A DNA stretch of 64,000 nt. It comes from Paraspadella gotoi. Taxonomy: Eukaryota; Chaetognatha. The translations under genes and the position numbers were made by a program. Positions 1-51,378 of this stretch are shown in pieces; the first letter of the stretch is position 1; every line of letters begins with the position of its first letter. Under the pieces are notes generated by a model. It saw only the letters and a list, made by a program, of their open reading frames with translations. It was not told where the DNA came from and made no database searches. Location: assembly GCA_051294375.1 (NCBI GenBank), contig CM119269.1, forward strand, positions 19,332,460 through 19,396,459. Reading direction: 5' to 3'.

Positions 1-33
1 TAGTTTTTTATGCAAAATGTTTTTTTATGACAG

Positions 34-38304
<38,271 letters not shown>

Positions 38305-38501
38305 CGCTGTGACACTAAAAGAAAGAGACGCAACCACGTGGCACTGCCACCATCTAGAGTTATAGACTAGTCTTAAGACACTCAGATTACTCAGATTTTC
38401 TTGTATCTTGATATGTATCACTTATTGTATCAATTATTTTATTGTATCGGACTGTGGACTGTGGAATTAATTAGATATACATAGGTTTTTGCAGCTTTTT
38501 T

Positions 38502-38507
38502 AATAAA
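38502..38507 (+). terminator. Candidate polyadenylation signal of the giant gene
   Basis: AATAAA lies about 200 nt past the stop codon at 38304, in an AT-rich tail. It is the first canonical hexamer I see downstream. Confidence 0.55.
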
Positions 38508-38640
38508 TATATTTTCGATCAAAATTTTTTTTCTTTGTTACCAATTAGTTGTTCTCAATGATTTTAAATTACTTTTAAAGGGAAATTAAAATTAACAAGT
38601 TTGATCAAACAATAGAGTCGGAATCTGCTGTCTTGTGACC

Positions 38641-39338
38641 ATGTGTTGTTGGAATAATTGATTTCTTATGATACAACTCAAATAGTCTTTCATGTTTTTT
38701 TATATCAAATATATTTTGATCTTATCACAATACCCTTGTGTGGATGTTGAAGAAAGAGATTCTCATTCTTTAATTTTATTCAAACTTGTTTAATTCTTTT
38801 GAAGAAGGAAAGAAATTAATAAGAAAATAATTTGTAAAAAATTTGGCCAATGTCAAGGAAAGTAAGTTAAAAAAAGTCAAGAAAACGTGATCGAAACATC
38901 AGTCATTTTGAGAGAGAGATAGAGAGGAGAGTGAGAGAGATTTCGCTCAAATTCATTTCCACTTCTCATTTCTTGTTTCGTTTCGCATGAAAAACTTTGA
39001 CAACTTTTTGTTCGCCGGTGGAAGACTAAAAACGGTGTTTACATATCTTATGTTTATGTGTTGTTGGAATAATTGATTTCTTATGATACAACTCAAATAG
39101 TATTTCATGTTTTTTATATCAAATATATTTTGATCTTATCACAATACCCTTGTGTGGAAGTTGAAGAAATAGATTCTCATTCTTTAATTTTATTCAAACT
39201 CGTTTAATTCTTTTGAAGAAGGAAAGAAATTAATAAGAAAATAATTTGTAAAAAATCAGGCCAATGTCAAGGAAAGTAAGTTTTAAAAAAAGTCAAGAAA
39301 ACGTGATCGAAACATCAGTCATTTTGAGAAAGAGAAAG

Positions 39339-39383
<45 letters not shown>

Positions 39384-39470
39384 TTTCGCACAAATTCATT
39401 TCCAATTCTCATTTCTTGTTTCGTTTCGCGTGAAAAACTTCGACGACTTTTGTTCGCCGGTGGAAGACAA
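38641..39470. repeat. Tandem duplication, unit about 415 bp
   Basis: ATGTGTTGTTGGAATAATTG begins copies at 38641 and 39056. Both pass through AATTTTATTCAAACT, a GA-rich stretch and GTTCGCCGGTGGAAGAC (ending at about 39027 and 39469). The second is longer by about 27 bp, mostly in the GA tract. No open frame is shared beyond chance. It lies just past the 3' end of the giant gene. Confidence 0.85.
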
Positions 39471-39904
39471 ACTCGATTTCGATTTTTTCTAAGAGATGAG
39501 TTCTAATTTGTAATGGCGATGGGAGAAAACCAGAACATAAAAATATGATGATTATTGAAGGTTGAATAATGAAAATGTTAGTCTAATGTCAAAACAAGGT
39601 GAATATAAAGAGAACGTGTTAAGCTGGAAGGAATTATCCCTTTGTGGATAACATCTTAATAAAAAGCTGTAGGTCACAGATACTTTATAAACGTGGCGGT
39701 GGCAAAAATATCGCCACTCCTCAAATTTCAAACCTGCGCTAGAAGTTCGAAGACGAAACTAGTCTAGTTAAACAGCGCTAAAAGCCGAAAAAAGGATATT
39801 GCCCTCGTGAATCGTGTATAAGTCGGAATAAATTATAACAGCCTTTATCAAAGTGTTGTTTAAAAAAAAATGTAAGACTTTCACATCGGTTAAAACTGTT
39901 TGTA

Positions 39905-40250
39905 ACTCTGCAGCGCCTTATTGGCTCAGTGGCCTAATGCAGCATTCTAATGTGTGTCCCTGGTGCCTCGTCCTGAGGCGAGCCCTGAGGTTGTCATGTA
40001 GAAAGCGGGATGGTCCGGGTAACCCGCCAGTAGTCATAAGCCTGTTGCCAGATCCAAACCTCTGGACTATATGAACATGCTATTGAACATGCTGTCTCGC
40101 TGGCGCCACGAGGTGACACCGCTGCATGTGGGGCGTCCCCTAAAACTGGCCTCCTCAACTTCGTCAATAATTTGACAGGAAGGCGAATAACCGGTTCCTT
40201 TTTAGAAACGTCGATGCCGGCGACTGACACGAGTATAAATATCTAATGCC
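39905..40250. repeat. GC-richer SINE-like interspersed sequence
   Basis: GCCTTATTGGCTCAGTGGCC has the look of a tRNA-derived A box region (TGGCTCAGTGG). A clear B box is not visible. GC content is well above the flanks, and the sequence has no long open frame. The 38305-39900 stretch before it otherwise holds only the polyA region and the tandem duplication. Confidence 0.3.
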
Positions 40251-40797
40251 AAGGCCGTTCTTTCTAAAAATCGTTTAATCGGTGAAAAGGAAAGTTCTTT
40301 TTTTTCAATGCACGTTTTTAATTTAATTTTATTTAGCGGTTATTGGTTATTGGTTACTACCCGACCTCAGTTATTGACTTTCGCACAAACAGTACAGTGT
40401 TATCTCAAAAAAACAAGTTTGAGCAAACAATGTCGGATCTACCCAGCGGTAATTAATTAATTGCCTAATTAATTTATTAATTAATTTGATCCAAAAAGTT
40501 TTTTTTAGATCTTTTCGTCACTGATCAGTGATCACGACAAAAGCCAAGATGACGATGATGACGACGACGACAATAATGCCAATAACGATTGAATTACTTG
40601 ATTGATTGATTGATTAAATAATTAATTAACTGATAAATAAATTGATTGATTGGATAATTAATTAATAGATAAATTAATTTATTGATTAATATATTGATTG
40701 ATTAATTGACTTATTAATTATTGATTAATTAAATGATTAATTAATACTTCTTGCATTTACATTTAATATAAAAAGAAAAAGAAGCATAATCAATTAG

Positions 40798-41105
40798 TGA
40801 AACAGGGTTTTTGTTTTTTTCCATTTAAACTCTTTTCCACTCAAACAATTCCATCGAAACTAAATTTCCAGCCTAATCACATACTTTTCCACCCAGATAA
40901 AAAAATTCAAGTCTATTGCCCCATCCACTCTCGGTTAATTGGCGTTCAAATAGTGAAATATATTGTTTTGTTTTTTCCATTTAAACTCATTTACACTCGG
41001 ACGATTACATCGAAACTTCATATCCAACTCAATCATACATTTTCCTACCCACACACAAAATTTCATTCCAATCCATCTATCCAATCACGAGTAATTGGAG
41101 TATAA
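40798..41105. repeat. Two tandem copies of a repeat of about 160 bp
   Basis: Both copies contain TTTTTTCCATTTAAACTC, then CATCGAAACT, CCAACTCAATCA-like sequence and TTAATTGG/GTAATTGG. Copy 1 is about 40805-40956 and copy 2 about 40965-41105, diverged at many positions. Before it, 40420-40790 is an ATTAATTGATT-rich stretch related to the 24.1-kb repeat. Confidence 0.6.
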
Positions 41106-41261
41106 TGCTAAGGGGGAACGGACAGACTGACGGACACCATTTTTTTGCATAATTTATCATTTGTGATAATCCTTTCGTTTGTTGTTTGAAATAGATTAGA
41201 AAAAAACGAAATTTTTTTCAGAACAGGCCAGAACAGACAACTGCCCGCCTCACCGTCAGGT

Positions 41262-41286
41262 NNNNNNNNNNNNNNNNNNNNNNNNN
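41262..41286. other. Assembly gap (25 N)
   Basis: Twenty-five unknown bases. The 40 bases before the gap (41222-41261) match the element reading frame also found at 55962-56396 (CCCGCCTCACCGTCAGGT-type), so the gap opens inside another copy of that repeat. Confidence 1.
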
Positions 41287-41595
41287 GATCACAGCGACAC
41301 TGTAGTTTCGATTATGTATTAAAGTATATACTTAAGTACAAGTTTCCGAGGCAGTGCGTGGCGGCTTCTGATTGGTTCCCGCCCTTTCGATAGATCTCAG
41401 TCCTGATTTCTATCGACGTGTGGCCTTTCAGACTTCACTTAGTCTCACACTGCGTTTTGCTACTTTAATAAGTTTTTTACAATTCGCATATAGATATCTC
41501 AGAAACACGTTTTTAATAATTAAGTTTTGTGATCGCTGGATTGGTGGACTTTCTTGTGATAGGCAACATTTTACAATTCTGGCTTCAGAAACAAG
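41287..41595. repeat. Third partial copy of the palindrome end
   Basis: It starts GATCACAGCGACAC and runs to GGCTTCAGAAACAAG, matching 59945-60262 in the same orientation and about 41945-42255 in inverted orientation. At 41595-41605 it switches to the start of the left arm. So a second, smaller inverted junction lies here, right after the gap. Confidence 0.85.
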
Positions 41596-43399
41596 ATTTC
41601 TATGGTAAACGAACTGAAGTCGTAGAGGTGGCTATCGTTTGATTGCTAACTTCCTGAACTATTCTGGCGCTATCAAAAGTAGAGGAATTCGAGGAATGAT
41701 GGCGCAGAAGAGACGATGGCACCGGGTCCACTAGTCAAATGGCTGACCGACACAAAGTTCTCGGCAAAGTGATCGTCGACGCAAGGCGGACGATCAAGTC
41801 GATGCGAAATCCAGGGATCTTCTCTGAAGCTAAAGAGCCTTGAAGCTAAAGTTAGAAATCCTGGACAAAGGGAAACAAAACATTTAATACACACTCAGTT
41901 AAATATATATATAAATTTTAAAGAGATTCTCTTACTTGTTTTCTGAAGCCAGAATTGTAAATATGTTGCCTCTATCACAAAGAAAAGTCCACCAATCCAG
42001 CGATCACAAAAACTTATTATTAAAAAACGTGTTTCCGAGAATATCTATATGCGAATTGTAGAAAACTTATTAAAAAGTAGCAAAACGCAGTGTGAGACTA
42101 AGTGAAGTCTGAAAGGCCACACGTCGATAGAAATCAGGACTGAGATCTATCGAAGGGCGGGAACCAATCAGAAGCCGCCACGCACTGCCTCGGAAACTTG
42201 TACTTAAGTATATACTTTAATACATAATCGAAACTACAGGTGTCGCTGTGATCGCCAGAGAAACGGAATATCCTTGCGTTAGTAAGGAACAAAAGAACAG
42301 TTGGGAAAAGGTAGAGAAGCTGGAATTTCCTCGTAATATATTGATCATTATTACGTAACACTTAGTTTATTATTTATGAATTTTATTTTCCACCACTTGA
42401 AGCTGGCTGTTTTAGAAAAGAAACGTTTTTAAGCTGATAAATATTTAGTAGAGTGGAGCACTGGGGAACAAATTTTATTTGAAGTGAACAAACAAGGATA
42501 TGTGGTGATTTATCTTGTTAGCCCAAATATAGTTTATTTCACCACGTTTCGTCAGCGCCGGCTTCTGGCGGCGCTGCAAGCTTGTTTGTGTTCGTATGCT
42601 TGGTTAAAGCTGTAAAAGAGTTCCTAAACAACCTGCTTGGTTCGTCATTTATATCAGTAGCTTTATAAAATAATCCAAGCATATAGATTTTAGTACAGAC
42701 AATAACAATCAATGGAAATGAATATAAATTAATAAAGCCTTTTAAAATTATAAATTTCTATCTCACCAGACGGGCTTAAGCCCATCTTGGCTAGATTTTG
42801 TTTCGGCTCAGCTTCTTCGTGATGTCGTCGTCATTATCGTCATCTGCATTGGTGTCATGCTTTTTTATTATTTAGTTTTGTCTGGGGCTTACAATTTTTT
42901 TTTTAAATAAAAAACTACTACAAATTACAATAGATTTTTTATAAAATATATGATCATAGTAAAAGTTTAGATATAGCTTCTCATATTTAAGATTTTTGCA
43001 ATTATTAATGTTTCATATGGATTTAAGTATTTTTTGTTTGAATTTTTTTTATTATTTGATTTATTATATTATGCAAATTACTTTCTATAAATATAAAAAT
43101 TAGTAAATAGAATATTATAATCTAATTTATATATTACAATAAAACATATTAAAATTTTTTTTTTATAAAAATACTTGAATCATATAAAACATGTGATTTT
43201 ACAAAACCTTTTGATAAGAAGCTATATCTAAATTTTAATATAAATAAAAATATATACTTTTAAAACTTTTACAATTGTAAGCATTTATAACATTTTTTAT
43301 CTTTCTTTAAATTATATTATATAATTTTCTTTTTTTTTATTAGGCCTGCCTCTTCTGATTCATCTAAAAAAAAGAGTTCAGCTCTACAGCAGTTGGACT

Positions 43400-43620
43400 A
43401 AAGTTATCATCCGTTAATAATTTGGTTATCATTGCATCAATTTTTGGTTATCATCACATCAGTGAATGATTATTATCACATCAGTGAATAATTAACTATC
43501 GCGTCAATGAATAATTATCATCACGTCAATGAATGCTTATCAATATATCAATAAATGACTATCTTTATATCAGTAAATGACTATCATCATACCAGTTTAA
43601 TAACTATAATCGCATCATAG
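43400..43620. repeat. Degenerate minisatellite (left arm)
   Basis: Around ten loose copies of a unit near 25 bp, of the form TCAATGAATAATTATCATCACG. The mirror copy is at about 58600-58800 in the right arm. Confidence 0.75.
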
Positions 43621-44629
43621 TCCAGGTTGAACCACTCCTATTCTTGCTCACCACTTCTTTTAAGTAGCCATTATAATAATAATAAATATTTCTATCTTTT
43701 TTTGCAGGTTTATGGTTTAACTACTAACAATGAATCTCGTTATCAAGTTCCATTAGTGAGGCAGTGAGGCAGTTAAAATACTGTTATCCATTTAAGTATT
43801 TTTTATTTGAATTTCCACTTTATTAATGTTTACTGTATATGCAAATTAGATAATACTTTTTAATTAATTTTTTTTGAATAGTAACGTCTGGCGAGATCAC
43901 TATAACTTTAAAGATTTTGATTTCATTTATAAACAAAAACAAAATAAATAGGTAATAAGTTATATTATATTTATTTTGATTTATAAATATTAAAATGCTG
44001 GCCAAATATATGTTTTTTGTTAAAATTCTCAATCCTTTCCAAAAGTTTCAAAAATCCATAAGGAGCAACTGAGATAATTTTTTGTGGTGATTTCGTTTTC
44101 TCCACTAAATTTGGCATAAGAAACTTTGAAAGAACCTAGAAGAACTTTTAAAAATGTTTGATATTTTCTGAATTATGAAAGACTAGCTTGCAGCCCTGAT
44201 TGGTGGGCGCCGTTGGAGACCCCGATGCAACCCAGCTTCACCTGACGCTTCATTAGTGCTTCCCGGCGACAACTTCCTCATAAAAGGGATCTTGGACGCT
44301 CTCGCAGGCGCTGCAGTAAAGACGGTAAGGTCGCGGCAGAACTGTGGGAATCTCTTCGTTTCTTTTTTCTTAAGTTACACATTTTAGTACCCCTTTAAGT
44401 ACCCCTTAATGAAACTTGATCTTATTTCTTTGTTTATAATAACATTCAACGACGGTGTATAGATTTTTTTTCTTAGATATTTTTTTACATTCCGACTAGG
44501 TTAACTTCATAAAATTTTGCATCTTTTTTGAATCAATATCAATGAATTTAAATTTTTTACTTTTTAAAAATAATTTTTTTTATAATTCGGATTATTGTGT
44601 ATAAACTATCAATTTCGTTGCGTTTTGAA

Positions 44630-44837
44630 ATTTAGGAGAAAAAAACAATTTATTTGTTTTTATCAACGTATTGTTTTATTGTTAATACATGTTTCGACTC
44701 TTGAGTTTTAGTCTTCATTGAAGACTCTAAAAGTCTTGAAGTCTTGAAGACTCTAAAACTCAAGAGTCGAAACATGTATTAACAATAAAACAATTCGTTG
44801 ATAAAAACAAATAATTGTTTTTTTTTCTCCTAAATTC
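44630..44837. repeat. Foldback hairpin with GAGTCGAAACATG ends (left arm)
   Basis: Two halves of about 90 bp are inverted copies: TTAGGAGAAAAAAACAATTT to CATGTTTCGACTCTTGAG, then a small A/T-rich centre around AAGTCTTGAAG, then the complement. It resembles a head-to-head pair of Penelope-type ends. Mirror at 57357-57565. Confidence 0.8.
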
Positions 44838-45343
44838 GGATTATATAATAAATTTCTGTCAAAGTTTTTTTTTACGTTTATATTTAGACCGACAGCTCTG
44901 CCGCACCCTATTTTTTTTTCCCATTAAGAATCGTAGTGGCAACCGCGGACATTTTGTAGGACTTGAGGATATCCATCTCACTGTCACAATAGTGAAAGTA
45001 AAATAATTGGTTAAATAAAAAAAGTATGAATGTATTAGTAATTAAAACTCAATTATGGCAAGTTAAAAACGTTATTTTTAATAAATTTAATGTAGTGATG
45101 TAATATCACTACACGTTAGATACGACTATTCCTTCCATCAGCGACGTAATAGCGCACTAGAGAGGCATGGCGACAAGAGGGGGGGCATGAAGGTCAAGTA
45201 AAAAAAATGAAGATTGCCTAGGGCTCAAATATGAGAAAATAGTTATTGTATAATTTTTTCTCTTTTTGTTGTTCAATAAGATAAGCAGATTCAAAAACGA
45301 AAGTTTTAGTATTTTTACAACGATTTTTTATTACAGATTATTG

Positions 45344-45382
45344 GACATGTTTCGACTCTTGTTTTTTCGAGTTTTCATCAGC
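45344..45382 (-). ncRNA. Hammerhead-ribozyme-like motif (left arm)
   Basis: Minus strand: CTGATGA (45382-45376), a short ACTC/GAGT stem with an A-rich loop, then CGAAAC followed by ATGTCC. CTGANGA and GAAA are the conserved hammerhead core, and hammerheads are known in Penelope-like terminal repeats. Stem II pairs imperfectly next to the core, so activity is doubtful. Confidence 0.4.
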
Positions 45383-45576
45383 ATTTGACAGTTGTAATTT
45401 CACAATCATAAAGTTGAGGAAAGAGAGAGTGAGAGAGAGACAGAGAGAGACAGAGAGAGTGAGAGAGGAGAGTTTCCAACAAAGAATTGAGAAAGGACAG
45501 TGGCCAGATTTCAGGACAGGTGAAGGTAAGGACAGGAAAAATGGGAAATAAGTTGATTTTTTGAAATGGTGAAAAT

Positions 45577-45618
<42 letters not shown>

Positions 45619-45782
45619 TTACACTTTGAAATGTACAACAAAGATAAATGAATCAGTAAACTAAATGAATAATAGTAACAACGAAATAATAAAATATTAA
45701 TTTAACTAATGAAGTATAAGTGAAGGTGAAAATTGAAGAATAAGTGGTGAGGGATAAGTAGAGATTTAGAGAAAATTTAAGT

Positions 45783-46230
45783 TAAGAAAGAAACTCAAAT
45801 TGAGCAGGCCCCCCCGGCCGGGCAAATAGGGGACGTTGACGATGTGATTGGGTCACTGGCTGAGAAGATATTTTTGTAGAGTTGGACACCCTGAGATCGG
45901 GTAGTGATCCACTTGGGAAGATGCCGTGTGCCACTCGAATATCTCTTTGGCCTGATAGGCCTGCCGACTGCCCTCCTCTCACCTGCCGGTGAGGTGGGCG
46001 ATTGCCTGTTCTTGCCTGCTTGGGTGCAGGTGATACAGACTCCTCTACTTCCTCCTGCAGCCGCCGTTTTGGTCGACGCTCAGTGCGAGAAGGGTCGCAC
46101 CAAGTTACTGTAGGCTCAGGAGAGGCATCGGACGTCCATTGCCTGCTGAGAGGCCTCCGCCTGACCCGTTGAGTGGGACAGGGGAATCACCGTGCGGTTG
46201 GGTGGTGTAGGGTGCTCCACGCCAAGTTGA
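45783..46230 (-). mobile_element. Retroelement-type fragment (left arm)
   Basis: Mirror of 55962-56396. Here indels break the frame, leaving a shorter open piece on the minus strand (45982-45782) with SGQRDIRVAHGIFPSG. Confidence 0.5.
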
Positions 46231-46901
46231 TGAATCGAAGCTTAGTTACATGTTACATTTTAGGACTTTTTAACAGCTATTTATAATTAAATTTTTAATG
46301 TTATTTAGTTTTTTATTTTCAGAAGAGTTGTTATAATAGCAATTAAACATACATCAACAATTTTTTAATTAATCGATATTAAAAGTTTATTACATATAAG
46401 TAAAAAAATAAGGTTTTTAAGATTTTCTGATCTGCCCAATATATCTTGGTATATAAAAAACATATAATATTTGTATAGAATCTAAGTATAAACTGGATTA
46501 TAATAACATAAATTATAAAAATAAATGGATATTAAGATTATTTTAAATAAAAACCTATGAACTCGTCGAAGTTTCCCAGTTTCTCTCTATCTTTCTTTTT
46601 CTCTTCTCCTTTTTCCTTTGTCTCTTTTTGTTTTTACTTCTTCATTTTAATTTTTATATTTGACTTGACCTTAATACCCCCCTCTAATGGCGACCCTCTC
46701 TCCTCTCGGTCTATTTTGATAAGTCGCCAGGGTTCTCAGTATAACCTTTCTACAACGGGTCAATTTAATTCGTTATTAGTTATTAATCAGTTATTAAGAG
46801 TTGAGTAAGCTAAGTTATTGAGAGAGTTACTCGTTTCTTGCTCATCAATAATTAATTTACGATTAATTTCATTCAAAATTTCTATTTTAGACCCCCATTA
46901 C

Positions 46902-49900
46902 CTGCAACTTGTTTTTGAAAGAGGAATTTCTAGAGTGGATTTCTGGGAGATGAGTATATTTACGCAGGTGTCCAAGTTTCCGTCTGTCAGACGCGAAAAT
47001 TTCTTGTGGAAATTTTGTATTAGATCTCCCATTTATAAAGTTAGATCTGATTTTTGCTGATAAGGCGAGGTTTTTTAGAGCTGAATGGACGAAAAAAAAG
47101 GGGCAAAAAGGTTGAATGAAGATTCTTAACAGCGCTTTACATTAAAGCGAAGAGTAGTAAATATTGACAAGATGATTTACCTTCACATTTTTTTCCGTCA
47201 AAGGCGGTAAAAGGTTTACAAATGCATTTTTTGCCATCCTTCTTCATAGAAGCGTCGCATTCTTTCAAGCAAAGCATTCCATCCTTTGAATATATTTTTT
47301 GATTTTTGCACTTTATGCAACGACCGCGATCGTTAGCTTTCTTACAACCGATGCATTCTTCGTGACATTTTAACTCGCATCGCCCGTTGATCAAAATCAA
47401 ACCTTCGCCGCACTCGATTTTCGGTTTTTCGTTCACACCACACGAAACGTCGCTCACGCTGATCTTCTTTTCCCCGGCTCCGAAAGTGAAGTAGATCGAA
47501 TCGAATTTCATGGGCTTGGGAAATATGAAAGAAGACAGCACGATGCCCACCTCCTTATCTCCGGGGCTTTCCCGTAATCAATTCTCAATCTTCCATTCGG
47601 TTTTGAGAAGCAGACGAAAAATACCGTGAAGAGAGTTTCTTCGCCGAGAGTCGCGCTCAGTGGAGACTCGGACACCTGCATCGTTCTCATGGCGCTGAAG
47701 AACGACACTCCCGAGGGCGAAATGCGAATGTAATTCCAGGTCCTGTAATCCTGCGGAACACCCGCGATACTAGGTAAATATTACCCATAGACGCGCCCTG
47801 AAAGTATATACAGGATTCCTTTCGTCCGATCTGTATTTTATGGCTGTTCGTCCATTTGAGTTTGCAGGGAACGAAACCGATCGATCCGATGTTCGCTTCC
47901 AATTCCTTTATCTGATTCACAGACACGATGGATGCCACTGGACCTTTCAACCACCAAGCCACTCTCTTGAATTTCTTCTCGTTTATCGTCAAATAACCGG
48001 TTGTCTCGTCGTAGATCAAAGGCAAATTTGCGACGCAAATTTCATTCTCTTCCCCGCTGTTGGCGCAACTGAACTCTTTGAGGTACTTGGTTCTCGGATA
48101 TTTGGTGAACCATCTATGGTTGAAGAACTTTACGTAGTACTCGGCATCTTTTGGAACCCCTTTCAAATCATACCTCATGTTGAACACGACTTTGAATTCA
48201 GTGTGTTTGATTGATATTAATTTTGGCAGGTTTTAGTTTGAGATACACCGTCTTGAACATAATCAATAATGTCAGATTCACAACCACTTCTACCTCCATT
48301 CATGTCGAAATTGCTGGTTGAAAACGGTCCTTCGGCCATGTAAAAGGTCTCGGCTCTCTCTAAGGCTAGTTTAGCCTGTAATAATCTGTCCATGAACTTC
48401 TGCTTGGAACTACCATATTTGCAGTAATTTCTTCTTTTAATAGGAATTTTGTTCTTATCTTTGTCGACAACTGTTATTACACTTTCGAAATATGTTAAAC
48501 CCTTTACGGGATCGTTTTTCAATGAACCAGCAGGTTGGAAACATCCAGATTTGGATTTATCGTCACCGAATAAATCTCTATATTCATATCGAGAATGCTG
48601 CTCAATTTTCCGAGAGTAAATTCGAACGGTCTAACGTAGTCGTCGATGCTATCAAGCCACTGAGTGAACAACTCTCTAAACTGGCGGAGTATAAAACTCG
48701 GTGATGGCGGCGGCAATTTCTGGATTACCGCCTCTCACGTTTATAGTGGTCTTGATGAATTCGGATTGAGACCCACTTTGCGTATCCCATCTTCTGATTT
48801 ATTTTGGCCCGCGCCGTTTCTTCCCTTGCGGCCGAAGCCTGTTGGTTTCTACTGACGTGTTACCTCCGAGGCCGAGGAAGCCCCACCTCGTCTCTCTCTG
48901 TTGAAACCTGCTTCTCAGGACGCCCATCATTCCGCGAATTCTGACTGAGCGGCGGCGGCGAACTCGTCCGATGAAAGGGTCGATTCTTTCCTCGAAGTCT
49001 TCATGATTCTCATTTCGCCGCCAAATTTGGCCGCCTTGACGAAATGAGTTCCCCACCTCAAGATGAAGTTTTGAAACTTGACGTCGGCGTTGTTGTTAAA
49101 ATACGAAGTCGGGAGTTGTAGGATTTCTGACAACAAGTTTATGTTCAGATCATTGGGCTTGAGTTCGTCGAGCACCAGCTCGTAGAGTTTCAAATCTGCC
49201 TCCAGAATGGCGATCATTTGACGGGCCGAACCAGCTCCGCTCGAACTAGATTGAGAGGTTTTTATATTGGATTCCCGCGATCCTTTGCTCTTGGCGCTGG
49301 CCGATCCGGCTCCGGAGCCGGTACCAAACCCGATGGAGCTTCCGATTTGTTCTCCCACTTGCGCTCCCGCCGGCCCGCCCTTCGCTTGACCGATCAAGCT
49401 TCCGATTAAGCCCAAATTCACGCCAAAATTTTGTCCATTGCTCACCGCCTTTGCTTCCATCTGAAACATCGCTTGTTGTTCAGAGGTTGCAGCCTTTTCT
49501 TGCAAGTATCTTATATAATTTGCCGAATTTTTAAAGGTTTCCGTATGTACCGAGTAATCGTAAATACCAAAGGCGTTCATGCAATCTGGGACATCCTTGT
49601 CCATGAACTTAGCTTTGCCTGCGCAGGTCCTCTGTATCACGCTTTTTTTTCGACTCTCCGCCGAGTAAAAGCCCCGACCGTCGAACCCAACCCCGAGGAA
49701 ATTGGGCGGCGTCGATCTGATCGTGACACAGAGGGGAGATTCTGGCAAAGTCGTAGCACGGATCTCCCTTTTTGTAGTTGTTGCCAAAACAGCCGTTCAT
49801 CAACGCCATGCCGACGCCCATTGGGTAGAGAGAGGCGCTCTGCTTTTCCCCTCCGACACTTTGGCCGGGGTCCCTCCCTGCTTCTGCACCTCGACTTTCC

Positions 49901-51378
49901 AGCCGGAGGGTTCGAATTCTTTGATGCCCTCGAAACCCTGAAGCTTTTGAAAGTGACCTTTCTAGCTCCCGTGGCCTTGAGAGCTGCCAAGGCTTCTCTC
50001 GCCTCGTCCTTTCCAATCAGATCTCCAGGTGTTTTCATTATTTTGTCTCGACGTTAAAATTCGGTTTGGCTATTTCTTGGCCACCTGCTTGGCCATCACC
50101 CTGACCTTCGACGAGGGCTTTACCAAACTTGCCAATTTTTTTGGCCAATTTTATTAAAAGCTTTTGTTGCTTTGCCGGCGGCCCCTTTGAAAAACCGATA
50201 TTTTTTTTCCAAAAAAGAAAGAAAAACAAAATTCAGTTTCTTCAAAATGAAAACGCAACTTTTTTTAGTTATGCATCAGGCGTATCAAGTTAAGGTCCGG
50301 GATCACTCAATTCAAATTATAATTAGGCTAAAACCGAGCTCGGATTTCGAAAGGAGAGCTCCTGACGATTCCGAAAATGTATTCACTTTACTATTTTTTT
50401 CAAAAGCGTCATCGTTTTTTCGATTTTTTTTGTACTATATAAAATAAAAGAAACCTATTTGAAGAGTTGCAGCCCAAACGTTAAGGCGGTTTCTCATTAA
50501 ATTTGGCATGAATTACCTTTAAGTCACAAACTCCAATTCTATGAAAAGATACTTTCAAAATTTGCCTTCCTTCATAGAAAATTTGATTATTTTAATCAAT
50601 TTTTAGGATTAATTCCTTGATATCTTTGAAACGAAAAACATTTTTTCAAAAACGCGCTCATAGAATCTCCCCCACCTTTCCTTTCTTGCCCAAGATATTT
50701 TTTTCTTCAAGAAGAGTCCAACGGTTTGAGCTGCAACTCTTCGTTTTTAACTTCACTTCGTCAAGAAAGTTAAATTCTGTACTCATTAAACTCATTAAAC
50801 ATTTACATAAAGTAAAAAGTCAAATTGAAATAAATTCGATAAGTTTTTTAACTCATAAAACTCATAAAAGTATAAAAACCCGTCTGGAAAATGTGTAGTA
50901 GTTTATTCTAGACTTATTAGTGATACAACTCCAAGTATGTACTTTTACCAAAGGAAGAATTAAATATAAGAAGTAGAAATTGAGCTTACTGTAAAGAATC
51001 AGTTTTAAGTTAAAAATGTATTTGTAGAAATTTAACTTGCATATAAAAAATTATTTTTCTCTTGAAAATATAATTTTAACAAAGAAAAAATTATGTTTAA
51101 ATTTTTATGAACATTTTAGTTGATTTTTAAAAGTTTTCAATTATTTTTCAATAGAAAACCTCTTACAAAAATGAGAAAATGATTAAGATACAGTAAATTA
51201 AGATTTCTACAATTTTAGATTGAGTGATCCCTGGCCTTAAAACATGTAAACTGTCGGCAGAGAAAATATAAAGTCTAAGTTTCATTCTAATTTAAAGCTT
51301 ACCCGCTCCTTTGACGGACTCGGCGAACCGCACGACGCCAACCAAAACGAAGGCGATTAGGTAAATTTTTACTCGCAT
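46902..51378 (-). CDS. MACPF-cysteine-F5/8C gene, left copy (signal exon present, frameshifted, 3' end missing)
   Basis: Minus-strand exons: signal exon 51378-51303, main exon 50184-47181, F5/8C first exon 47080-46902. The signal exon encodes Met, a basic start and a hydrophobic core (IYLIAFVLVGVV), and splices in phase 1 to the main exon. The main exon carries the MACPF signature W-G-T-H-F-x6-G-G, a Gly/Ser/Ala-rich stretch, a middle region of unknown fold and a Cys-rich segment with CHEECIGC. MACPF proteins (perforin, complement, invertebrate toxins) insert into membranes and form pores; that role is inferred here. Single-base indels break the frame at several places (for example near 50140, 49900, 48930, 48880, 48570 and 47560). 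The frame around the Ser-rich stretch (about 49250) is intact here but broken in the right copy. The terminal F5/8C exons are absent from this arm. It could be a pseudogene or an unpolished assembly. Confidence 0.7.
50461..50742. mobile_element. MITE with TIR GAAGAGTTGCAG (copy 2)
   Basis: Same family as 1554-1824, with GAAGAGTTGCAGCCCAAACG and its complement at the ends. It lies in the single-copy spacer, inside intron 1 of the left MACPF gene, and is absent from the right arm because the arm stops before it. Confidence 0.7.

Larger units (their letters stand above)
41605..50280. repeat. Left arm of the giant inverted repeat (8.7 kb)
   Basis: It begins TAAACGAACTGAAG and ends at ATGCATCAGG. 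It reads as the reverse complement of 51898-60585 throughout. Differences are mostly single-base insertions or deletions, dense near 41605-41800. Contents on the minus strand: the MACPF gene body, Penelope-like fragments, a hairpin and a minisatellite. AT-rich stretches 42260-43400 and 46240-46900 show no gene. Confidence 0.92.

Noticed and set aside
43400-43620. CRISPR-like repeat array
   Set aside because: The units are degenerate and tandem without unique spacers, in a eukaryotic intergenic region. It is a minisatellite.
47840-48214. Plus-strand frame of 124 codons opposite the left MACPF copy, with a twin at 53965-54339
   Set aside because: Antisense shadow of the MACPF exon in both arms.
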